Shown: piece after piece, positions 23,701-35,700 of the stretch
Numbering within the stretch: the stretch's first letter is position 1
Layout of the letters: each line of letters starts with the position of its first letter
DNA from: Mantis religiosa
Lineage: Eukaryota > Arthropoda > Insecta > Mantodea > Mantidae
Direction of reading: 5' to 3'
Assembly: GCA_030765055.1 (NCBI GenBank)
Contig: CM060950.1
Span: 458,811,210-458,875,209, forward strand
DNA length: 64,000 nt
Program-made: the position numbers and the translations under genes
The notes under the pieces: generated by a model
The model's database searches: none
What the model was told of the DNA's origin: nothing
What the model saw: the letters and a program-made list of their open reading frames with translations, nothing else

Positions 23701-26700
23701 TCATGTATCATCAGTGTCATCGCCTGCGGTGCCGTATGTAGTAAAAGCGGACGTTAAACACTACACATTTCATTTCATTAGCAAAGATGTCATCCCATTC
23801 AATGGTTCCGTCTCCAGATTCAACATCCAAATATACTTTGCTGCACACTAGAAAATACATTACCTTAGGCAGATATAGAATAAAAAGAAGTATTTCAGAA
23901 AGTGGAATGCCATTGTTACTAAAATTAGGCAAATGAGTCAACCTTGTATATACTTTTCTCCACTTACAAGTTTTTTGATGAAGACTAGTTTCTGGGAACC
24001 TCTTCCCTATCATCAGTTCTGTGGTTGACTGATGATGCATCCAGTGTCTGCATCTGGCTTGGTGTCGTGCTGCCATCTAATGTCCGGTTAAGTTTGATGA
24101 CGTCATCTACGGCGGGAATCTCAAAATTCATCAAGAGGTCCTGTTTCTTTGTAATAAATATGTTTTCCCAAATTTGTAGCTCCAGAGGTTTCTTTGCCTG
24201 TTTGATCAGCTCTATTTCTTGTTTTATGTTGTGACTCTCAGACCAAAACTGATGTGCTATGGCCGACTTGTCCATGTGCTTGAATTTAATATTTCTGAAG
24301 TGTCTTTCATTCTTGTTACTAGATTCCTTTTGGTCTTACCAATGTATATCTTGTCACAATCCTGGCAGCTCATTTGGTAGATGCCTGATAATTGAGTTTT
24401 TGGTGTGCTATTTTTTAAAGGCTGGTTTAGTAAGTTGCGGATGTTGTGTTTGTTCTGAGGGGCTAATTTTATGTTAAAGCTCTTAATTATCTTTTCAAAT
24501 TTTTTGAAATATTTTGGATGAAATGTAAATTTGACACATCTGGTGTTTGGGTTTTCTAGTTTTGTTAACGTAGTAATGTCCTTTAAGTTTTTGTTTCTTT
24601 TGTAACTGTAGATCAATTTTTTGATGAAATTTGCGTTGTAGTTGTTCAATTCGGCAACCTAGTGTATGTGAGTGTACTCCTGTTCATATTCTGTTTTTGT
24701 TAGCGGAATGTTGATTAATCTGTGAACCAAACTATGGAATACTGCATATTGATGTTGTACTGGGTTGAATGAGTTACATTTAATGTAATTGTCAACATGT
24801 GTTGCTTTTCTGTATATTCCTAACTGTAATCCTGTTGGTGTTCTAATGATTTTCAAATCTGGAAAAGGTAGCCATTCATCCTGCTGTACTTCAATGGTGA
24901 AAACTATGGATTTTTCTTGTAGGTTTAGCAACTTTATGGCATCCTCGGTTAGTCTTCTAGGAACTAATGCAAACACATCATCGACATATCTATGCCAACA
25001 TTTGAAAATATGTGGAAAGGCTTTAGTAATGCGTGTTTCAAAATTGCTCATAAACAGGTCAGCTAGTAATGGTGAAAGAGGGTTACTCATGGCCAAGTCT
25101 GCTGTTTGTTGGAAAATTTTGCTGGAGATCGTGTAGCTGTTTTGTTCAATACAAAAGATGGTTAATTTGATGTATTCCTCTATTTTATCATCCGCAACGT
25201 TGCTTTTGGATAACCAACCTTTCATCAATTTTGGATTTTTTTCTACTGGTATGCTAATGAATAGAGATCTGATATCAAAGGACGCCATCACCTCTTCAGT
25301 TTTTATAACTGTGTTTTCAATTTTCTTTACCAAATCAAATGAATTCTTTATGTTTTAGTTTGATTTATGAGTCACTGTGTTTACACTCAAACACTTGAGT
25401 GTAAACATAATGACTCATAAATCAAACTCAAATATGAAGAATACTTCACTGTTAATAATGCTTCTGCTTTTAATATTTATGAATTCTTTATGCTTAGAGA
25501 TTCAAATTTCTCAAACTTATTAAATTCTTCCACCAACCATTTTGCCAGTTTGTAAGTCGGGGCATCTATATTGTTAATAATAGGTCGCATGCTGTTGTCT
25601 GTCTTGTGGATCTTAGGTAGGCAGTATAATTTTAGCAAATTACGGTTGTTTACAATTATGCTGTTTTTCATCTTATCTGGCACTATGGTATTTTCTTTAA
25701 TTGCTTTTTTGGTGGTTTCTATGTATTTTTTTAATGGGTTTTTTGTTAGGGTTCTATATTCTGGATTTTGTAGTAGATGTTCGACTCGCTGGTTGTAATC
25801 ATTTCGGTCCATAATCACTACCGTGTTTCCTTTGTCTGCTGTCAGATATAAAACTGTTTTTTGGTGCAATGTTCGAATAATTTGTTTATAGTTATTTTCC
25901 TGTCCGAATTTCATCATCTTGAGAATTTCTAAGCATTTTGATTTTACTAATGTTTTTCCGCTACCATTTTCCAAAAAGTTAGAGGTTATGGTGACATCAG
26001 CGATGTAATCGTCTAAATTTCCTGAGTTGCTGGCACAAGTTTTGAAACCTTTGTTTAAAAATTTTAATTATTTTTTAGTGAACGTTTGGTAAGAGATGTT
26101 GACTACATTGTCTGGTGTTTCTGTGACACGGTAGTACTGGTTGCATGGATTTTTTGTCGGTCTTCTTAAGCGTAATTTTCCTAATTTCGATTTAAGAATC
26201 TGTGTTTTTTCTTTCATGTTCAGTTTCAATATGCCATGTAATTTTGTTTCCCCGAAACTAGTCTTCATCAAAAAACTTGTAAGTGGAGAACAGTATATAC
26301 AAGGTTGACTCATTTGCCTAATTTTAGTACCTTAGGCAGGTGAAAGATCCTCCTTCGCTCAAAGTCCCTGGAGTTTACAAAATTCCATGTGAATATGTAT
26401 GTGTATATGTGGGGCAAACAGGATGGACAATTGAGGAAAGATGCAAAGACCACCAGCGTAACATCAGGCTCCTACAAATCAAATCAAATCAAATTTATTC
26501 ACCATAAGATTTCCAATTACAGAAATATCGGCTTCGTCAATACAATTTTACATTACAGATTAACAGTAAACACATGATCGGATAAACAATACTTAAGTAT
26601 GTTTCCTTATAGAACATTTTTTACTTTCTATTTTATTTTAGAAACTTAAACTAATTTGTTCAATATTTAAAGAAACAATATCAACATTTTGCAGTTACTA

Positions 26701-29700
26701 AAAAGATTAAAGATTGCAATATATATAATACATATGTCTAACAAAATTGATTCACTGTTCATCAAGGTATTCATTTACTGAATAAAAACATCTTTCTACA
26801 ATCGTAGAAGTTAGCAGTAGTCCATCATTGCATAGAGCAGGTCCACAAAATCGACTTCAACAACATAAGTCCTGGAACAAACCTACAAATACTTTGACAG
26901 GATCATTAAGGAGGCCATTCAGATCAAAGCACATCAATTCAATTTCAATAGGGATTCAGGTCTTCAACTAAGCCTAGCCTTGACACCAGCCATCTAAAGC
27001 ATTTTAACAGCAGACTCCAACTGCATTATTCAAGTGACGAACCATGCAGAAAACGACAATAACTCAACACACATATCAAGTGACAGATCACACAGAAAAT
27101 GCCAAAGCTGATGGTAGTCGTGCTCATCACCAGCCGAGCCCAGGGCAGGGCGAGCTCCATCCACCGATTAATATATGTATACGTTTCATTGCAGTACTCA
27201 GTTCCAGAAGAAGGCCATAGAGTGCACAATGGCTGAAGGCTCGATCTTCATAAATTTGATGTGGCTAATCACCCATGAAGCCTTAATTAAGCATTTTTGA
27301 ATTTTTGATATATCATTTAATAGAACAGTTTCTGATAAATACGATTTCACTCCAAATGTCCATCTTTAGCCTTCACATAAGCCTGTAAACACCTTGGCCA
27401 ATCATCTATATGTATGACATATATATATATAAATCCACCACTGTTTGCTGCAGGGACTTTTTAGGCTTTTAAGATTATTGTGTCTTGAAGAGCTGGTGTT
27501 GGTCTCCAAAATATTATACAGTTTATAATCCGGAGGATTCATGTCCACCCAATCCATGTGGCTGATGTTGTCTTCGAGCCACTGTTGACACTTCCTAGCT
27601 TTATGAGCCAGAGCTCTCCTGTAGGAAGATCCAGTGTTCACCATTGAACATCGTCTGGTTAACACATTCTGGTCTGGCCCTTATTTTGACAGTTTTGCCT
27701 TCCTGATTAGGTATTTTAAACGGTTTTTTCAAGAAATGAGTGATCTGTGTGAATTAATTCACTGCTTTTTTGCAGTTTTGTTTATGAAGTTTAAACTAAA
27801 TAACAAATATAAACATAATATTTTTAGATGTCACATCAAAATTTTAAAAAATACTCATACAAGCAAACTGATAAGAACAAATAACATTTAAAGTCTTCTT
27901 CGTATTTCCAGGAGATAACTAACTAATAATGTTTTAAGCTAACACAAACTATAATGGACTGAAGTAATGCATCACAACAGAAATGAATGATAAATCACTA
28001 TTTTGCAACAGAAAACAAAGCTTTTCTTGACCATTCCTCTACATCTTGAGGTAGATTCTCAGTAGCACAAAAGTGAATCGAGAAGATATTGACAAACTGT
28101 GAGTGAAGCAGTGTGTCAATATCTTCTCGATTCACTTTTGTGCTAAGTTGTGCTTCACTGTCTCTACGCTTCTTTCAATTTTATACTTTTAGAGTCTTAT
28201 TAGCCTGACTTTCATGGCTAACTATGCTTTTCCTATTAGTTCGGCGTTCTTCTGTAAATGGAAATATTGAAGAAATATATTATCTTGAACAGAAAATAAT
28301 CGCATAAGAAAACTCGCAAAAAAGTTTCATTTACAATTTACTATAATAACCTTACATTATCAATAAAATACAGCGTAGAAAATTCAATAAATTACAATTT
28401 GTCTTCAGAATAAATTTCACTCTCAAAATATTGTTAATTTGTGGGTTCGTAGAATTAAAAGGCAGAGTTGAGAAATTAAAAATCTCCTTTATTTCTGTAG
28501 AAATACTGTTCAATTCTCACATAACAACATTAAACCACATATACACAGTCTTCCAAGGTTGAAGACAATAACAGTGACAGCAGATTACATCATTAGCTCT
28601 CCTTACAATAACACTTCCCGCTGTCTCTCATGTCACACCAAGTGCTTCACAACTGACTCATCGCTAGCGATGGCTTCTTTTTATACACAAATTCTGAATT
28701 CCAGACTGTTATCGAATTTTCTCTAAAATGTCACTAGATAAAACACGAATGTTCTAGAATGTAACTATATGAGTGCCAGCAAATCTTTCACCTCTGTAAT
28801 AAATTATCCCTCTCTTGTTTATCGGTGCTATCGTTAATTGCTTGTGCAAGCTCCTTATTACCATGAAACTTTATCTGCCGACTGTTTTCTTTGTGTGTGT
28901 AAGCCGCCTTATCGTGATCGGGTTCGCGACAATATGCACTAAAGTCTTTTTCAGATCCTGAGTCATTGAAATAAATGTCAAGTATTTTTTTCTCCGTTAA
29001 GATTATGATTGCTTGAGGTAGCCATCTTTGAACAAGCATGCATGTCATGCAGGCTTTCAAACAAAATACACTTTCTGTTGAATCAGTGAAGGTGAGTGTA
29101 AACAAGTGTGACTCAACAAAAACTTCAACATGAAGAAAATTTCACTTTTAATAATGCTTCTATTTGTAATATTTAATTTGTAATATTTAAAATACACTTT
29201 CATCTGCTTTCCTGGTCTCATCTGACATCTAGTGTATTCTTTTAACTAAAACATGCAGCTGCTTGGTACAAGATAGAGAATGTGAGCATAGGCATTTTAA
29301 ATTTTTTTCACATTTTTATATTTTACTGCTAGCATAGCTCGTCGTGAACATTACATATGGTACTGCAAGCATAGCCTGCAGTCAGACCAGAAAGTGTTAA
29401 GAGGCAAATGGACCTTGGAGGCCCCTCAGTATGAAACTCCCAACCAAAGAATTCTGTAATGTTGATTTTTGGCATGCCGACTCAGGAGGTCGTATCATCT
29501 TTCCAGTCTAATCTTCTTCAGATGGGTATTGAGCAGACGTGCTCTGCATCAGCAGTAAACCCAAATTCCTAGCTTTTGATTTATTAGCCTAGAGACAACC
29601 ATTCTTGTCATTTGAAGCTGCTATGTTATTATGTTTTGTTTCCTAGCAGTATTTCTTTTGATACATTCCCAAACTTCCTTGATAGCATCTGGGGTTCAAA

Positions 29701-32700
29701 CCAAGTGTGGCCGGCCAGATCTTTGTGATCAACGCTAGAAAGATGGGTGTGGCTTTTAATGTTCTGGTAAATAAATCTGAATGAGATCCCAAGCAGTGTT
29801 AACAAATTGAAAATTACCCTTGGATCCTTCTTGCACTTGCTACACAATTCTCTTTCATTGACAATTCCATGATGACATAAAGAACAATACTAAAAGCCAA
29901 ATGGGTAAACATTTGAAGGAAGATGAAAGTGCCCAAACTGCTGCACAGTTGCATCAGTCAAGAGAGATAAGGGGAAATGTTAATGATAACACTTATGATA
30001 AAACTAGGTGCAGCTCCTCGATTGTCACCTGATAATTTCACCAAAAGTGTTCTGATTTTGCAAAATGAAGTGAGGTAGTGTAAGCAAAACCGATGCTCAA
30101 TTAATAATGAAACTTGTTACCAGGGTGGGGCACATCTTCTACACTCCAGTTCAGAAGATGATGATGGCGAGTACAGAGAGATTCCATTTTCTAAAGATCC
30201 ATCCTTGCAGCAGGTAGGTCCTTGGTTCAGCCATCACTTTACAACATGCATATGTGAATAATAATAAACTTGCTGAACTATGATAATTTTTGTAATTAAA
30301 TGTTTACCCTGTTTTGTTTCTTTATTTTTTACGAGTAGGTATTTTCTGATTACCAGATGCAGCAAACGGCTCCACAATTCATTGAGAATTATGGTTTCAC
30401 TGATGATGAATTCACAGACAGTGAGGATACACTGCAGTATGTATATGTAAATTGACATTTACTAGCAGTTAAGTACACAGGTAGCCAAGAAGTAACAACA
30501 AAAGCATTCTTTAAACCTACAAGGGTGCATGTTCTGCAGATGTATAGTTGTTTCTACTATAACTGTAGAAAATTTTGATTCCCTTCAGCCAATTTAACTG
30601 TCTTTACTCATTACAGTTTAATTTAATTCCTTATTTATTGCAGATTTATTTACTTTCTCTTTTTGCTATAGTAATGAGAAGAAATATAACATTCCATCAA
30701 AAAATTGGATGCTGAGAGTTTGTAGGAATTACATGTTTTACACTGCTTGAAAAAAAAAGTAAAAAAAAATTTAAAAACAAAATGTGTAAATGTGTAATCT
30801 CAATTAACATGAAGTAAATAGAGAAATAAGTTTTTATACAAGAGCATATAAAGTATGTCATGTAAGATTAGTTACATCAGATCAAGCAATATAATAACTA
30901 AAGCTGGTGAGTGGTGTGTTCAGGTATACTTTTAGTTGGTTTCTGATACTCAGTCACTTAGATTTTTTATATTATTATGTAACTAGTTTTGGAAGCTGTT
31001 GCATCCATTTTCTAAAAAAAAGATGAACTAGTCCCTGAAAAAGAAATGTAAGTGACAAAAGTGTTAAGAAACGACTACAAATAGCTGTTTTTATGAGTAA
31101 CCACAATGATACAATGAAGCACAAAATTAATATAATTTTGAGTTGAACTAGTACTTCATGCTCCATATATTGCTAGTGTTTACCTAGAACGAGTTTCCTT
31201 AGGACCTTCCCAACATCATCAGTTAATGAAAGGGTAGAGCCAGAATGAGAAATTCAGTGCCATAGCCGGGATTTGAACCACGGATCTTCTGGTTTCCGTC
31301 CAGCCGCTCTAACCATTTGAGCTACTATGGCCAAAGTGCCAACATGACATGAAATTCTCCAAGTGACTCGTGTTTCTCCCGGTAAACCACTAGCAGTTCT
31401 CATAAACACATGAGAGAACTACCTTAATGGTGACTTACTATGCTGTAAGTACTTTAAGGCCCGGGCTTTATAGTTCGGACCATTATTAGGTACAATTAAT
31501 GGAAATTAATTGTTCTTTCACACTAGCCGTGTGTAGGACGCACTATGAAAGGGTAGAGCCAGAATGAAAAGTTCAATGCCATAGCCGGGATTTGAACCAC
31601 GGATCTTCTGGTTTCCGTGGTTCAAATCCCGGCTATGAAATTGAATTTTTCATTCTGGCTCTACCCTTTCATAGTGCGTCCTACACATGGCTAGTGTAAA
31701 AGAACAGTTAATTTCCATCATCAGTTAATGTTGACTGTTGAATTTCAATTACTTTGGTCCCACAAACAAATTTATGGTACAACACCTTTTGATATCATAT
31801 ATTACAAAACCTCAGCTGTTACTGGTTAAATTGTAAAGCCTGTAATAACTTTTACATTGGGAAAGCTAAAAGGAATGTGAACATTAGGCTTAAAGAACAT
31901 TTTAGGAACATCAAGAACAAGGAAATAAATTGCTAGTGGTATACCATTTTTGGAAATAGAATCACAATAAAGAACAAGATATCTATTTATTAAAAGATGT
32001 TCATGGTCCAACAGCATTAACATAATGGTAAAAGATGTTCGTAATGAAATATGAAGGAAAATTCTTCAATTTTGACAGCAGCTTTGAAGAGAACCTAAAT
32101 TTCAGGTTCATCAAGATACCTACAAACACGCCCCTATTGCTTCTGAGGATTCACAAATCAAAATTCAAAGTCAACATCCACTGAGGATATTAGGAAAGTC
32201 CTAACGAAATGCGTTTAAGGTTAACACTAGAAATATATGGAGCATCGAGTACTGGTTCAACTCAAAATTGTGCAAATAGATTTTTCAATTTATTTGGACA
32301 TCACTGCTACTAATTCTTCCAATTCAATTCAGTTTATTCATCCCATAAATCTCCATACAAGATTGTGGACACGTCAAAGATATTTACAAAAATATTTACA
32401 AAATTTAAATACAGAAAGTACAAAAAGCATGTATAAGAGTAAATGCCAAAATATACAAGGACTATCTACAAGGAAGGTTCCCAGAAACTAGGCTTCATCA
32501 AAAACCTTGTAAGTGGAGAAAAGTATATACAAGGTTGACTCATTTGCTTAATTTTAGTATACGAGGGCTGTTCAATAAAGAATGATCACAATTTTTTTGA
32601 CAACGTAGCTTTACTCATCCTCATAATTTTGATGGTCCTTCTCAAAATAGTATCCCGTGAATGTGATGCACTTGTCCCAATGCTTCTGCCAGTCTTGAAA

Positions 32701-35700
32701 GACATGCTGGAAACCATTTTTTAAAGATCCTTTAAAATCGCCTCTGCAGCCTTCACCACTGCTTCTGATGATGGATAATGCCTCCCACGAAGGCGTTTCT
32801 TCAAGATAGGAAATAGAAAAAGTCACATGGGGCTAAATGTGGACTATAGGGAGGGTGAGGGATGCACTTCACGTTGACTTTTGCAAGATATTCAGCAACA
32901 TTGGCAATATGCGGCCCCGCATACGAATGTCCTTTTGTTCGGGAATCAGCCGTCTTGGAACACAGCGCACACAAACATGTCTCATGTAATGTTTCTGTCA
33001 CCAACGTGTGGGTGGCACACAATGAAATGTTCAATACTTCAGAAAGTGATCTTAAGGTAATTCGTCGATCCTCTCTCACATTAACAGCAGCAGTGTTGAT
33101 GTTTTCTTCCATAAGACCAGTAACTGGAACACCAGGCCCACCTTCCTCTGAACTTGATTTTCTCCCCTCTTTAAACACTTTAAACCACCTTGGAGCTGTG
33201 CTGTAGAGAAGAACAGACTCTCCATAGGCCTCCTGTAACATTGTATATGCCGCAACTGAAGATTTGTTGAGACGAAAGCAGAATTTCAAAGGCGCATATT
33301 GTTCCTTGCGTCTTACCTCCATTACAGCGGTAGACGACACTGAACATGTCTGAACTTACCTGGTTCTCACAGGCGGGAACCAGGAGTACCAACAATGAAG
33401 CTACTACGGGGTGTTTGTTTCAGATTAAGATAACAGAATATAATAGTATTGAATTTTAGTGCGAAAAATTATGACCGTAAAAAGATTACGATCATTATTA
33501 TTTGAAGCAAAAGATTAGAAAGAGTGATGTATTTAACATTTCAAAGTAATGAGTCGGTTATTCAAACATTATAATGTTTGAATTACCGACTCATTACTTT
33601 CAAATTATGAACCTTCTTTATTGAACAGCGCTTGTAATAACATAACTATCTTTCCAAATACTCCTGAATTGAATAAAAACATGCTTCACTTCAAAATTTG
33701 GTGTAGTTTTAATTTAAAAATCTTTTGATTGTCAATCTGTTTTAAATAAAGAGGTAACTTATTGTACAGTTGGGTACCACTATAAGCAAAGGAATGTTTG
33801 TATAACTTGTTAGTCGGTTTGAACTGTTTCTGTATCACTGCATATATTTTAAAGCAGTTTAAAATAGCTTTTACATGTAAAAGAACTTTGTATATGTATA
33901 AACATGGCAGGTTTATAGGTAACGTTGCCAAACTTCTTAGTAAAAATACGTAAATAAGAACTTTTTTTATGCACCGCTTCCATATGCACTTTAAATAAGC
34001 TATTTTTGTCCATGTTGACCTTCAGTGATGTCCAATAGAGTCACCATGTCAGGTTATTGCATCAGCTAAATCAGCTTCATTCATTATTCAGTTTACCGTT
34101 TGCAAAAGTTAAAGGCATATGAACACTGGCCAATGCTCAAGTGGAGCGTTGTTGCCAAGCGTAGTACGTGTACCGCAGAGGCTTGGTACATAAGCGCTGT
34201 TTTACCCACCAGAAAAGGTTTTGGCTATTAAAGAACACATTCAATATTTCTAAAACATTAAGATCTTACCTTGACACACGTCACAGCACTGGAATAGCAT
34301 GCACGGTTTCCACTCCAGTAACACCACAAGCTTCCACAGTTAATTGCTGGGTTTTTGAAAAATCTATAGTTGCCCTATATTCTTTATTGGAGAGCTTTCA
34401 TAAAAACTTGTTCACATTAAATATAATTTTTCTGCCCTGAGAATGAACACTTAACATCTTTAACTGATCGTAAAGTCACTTGTCCCACTTGTCCCATATT
34501 TCACAACATAACACATGTTTCAAGGCCACTTGAGATATGGTATACAACAGTTACACTCTTAGGTACGAAGATTTAGGCTGGGGTAAGCATGGTCTTTGGT
34601 ACTTGCATATACAAGTCTAATGCAAAATGTTTACTTTACCCACAGTGCATCTGTGGATCGACTTGCAAGTATGACCTTCAGTTTAAGTGAAGAAGACCTG
34701 GATCGTCAGGCTGAATTGTTCAAGCAAGTTTGTGCTCAGAGGTTATGTACATGAAATGATGGAGAAGATGATTTATGGGAGGACCGTGAGCAGGAACTTA
34801 CATTTCAAACTGTAATTGACAATAGAAACAGGTGAGTTTGACTGCAATTGTTTAATAATAGTAATAATTTTATTGATCATTTAACTTTTATAAAAAGCAA
34901 TAGGTTTCAGCAGAAGCATCTATGTAAATTATGTAATGAATGCATATATTAAACTTAATTCTGACTGATGTGTGAGTTTGTCATGACAACCACAGCTGAC
35001 CTAGAAGTAGCCAAACACCCTCTACACCCTTTGCAAGACCACAAAGGTACTGTATTACACACATAAGTTCACAGTTTACTGATTTGTATGCTTAAACTTA
35101 AAAATATTCCAAGTACAATACAAGAAAAGCATTAGATGAATCAAACAAAACCACAGAAAATGTTATCTTTGAGCAGTGTTCCACTCATCAGAAATGTTAA
35201 ATGGGCCGACAGCACATGATAGAATAGCAACTGGCAGAATTGAGAAGTGTGTTAATTCAGTTAAGAGTCAAATGTTTTAAGTGTTAACCTAAAACTCAAC
35301 ATACATTTAAAACTTCACTCCATATATTCATCATCATATTAAAGTGCTCTTTGTTTAGGCATAACCAATGGTCTATTAACTGTTCTGTTGTACTTGTCTT
35401 AAACTTTATTAAAAAGTGAAGTTTATTAAAAAGCTTTAACTGTCAGTAACATTGGCTACTGCTACTCTTCCTCATCTAAATCAAATTTACATCTAATCTC
35501 TGTTTCATATAACCTTGCCCTGGTGACCTATATACTCCACGTGCAACTACCTTCCCCCTTACCCTAATTGATAATGCTTTTGTACCAAAGGCAGTGCCTT
35601 TCTGTCACATTTAAACCTGCAGTAAATGTCATAATAATTGCCAGGAAGATAGATAAAATCATACAAATATATGATATGAAGGCATGCAAAAATACAAGTT

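Larger units (their letters stand above)
23883..26327 (-). mobile_element. Penelope-like element B, nearly complete
   Basis: Inserted in PLE A with a 12-bp duplication TACCTTAGGCAG (23871-23882 and 26328-26339). Inverted ends of about 75 bp lie at 23927-23993 and 26255-26327. The minus-strand ORF runs from before 25974: TADKGNTVVIMDRNDYNQRV, YCLPKIHKT, FDIRSLFISIPVEK, ADLAMSNPLSPLLADLFMSN, the catalytic box RYVDDVFALV, LGIYRKATHVDNYIKCNSFN, then the GIY-YIG domain SGIYQMSCQDCDKIYIGKTK, and KSAIAHQFWSESHN with ENIFITKKQDLLMNFEIP. Damage is small: one in-frame TAG near 24660, one frameshift near 24290, and a 127-bp insertion at 25353-25479. RT and endonuclease would copy and insert the element. 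Confidence 0.93.
22855..27300 (+). mobile_element. Penelope-like element A, split by nested insertions
   Basis: The + strand begins with a terminal segment (GGTTTCACGGGTGATCAGCC) and goes straight into RT coding: QADAISMGSPLSPAIANFF, VEDNGSLPFLEVLLYKKPDG, SLGHKVYRKPTNTNQVLDAS. It resumes after the insertions with LKVPGVYKIPCEYVCVYVGQ, TGWTIEERCKDHQRNIRLL (GIY-YIG) and then IDFNNIRVLEQTYKYFDRII. The inverted terminal segment recurs at 27250-27290. Insertions: SINE C (23525-23777), PLE B (23883-26327) and a LINE tail (26478-26815). The RT is 5'-truncated and shifted. Confidence 0.85.

Noticed and set aside
24257..25974. The RT plus GIY-YIG reading frame as a host gene
   Set aside because: Inverted ends, target duplication and relatives elsewhere in the window show it is a Penelope-like element.
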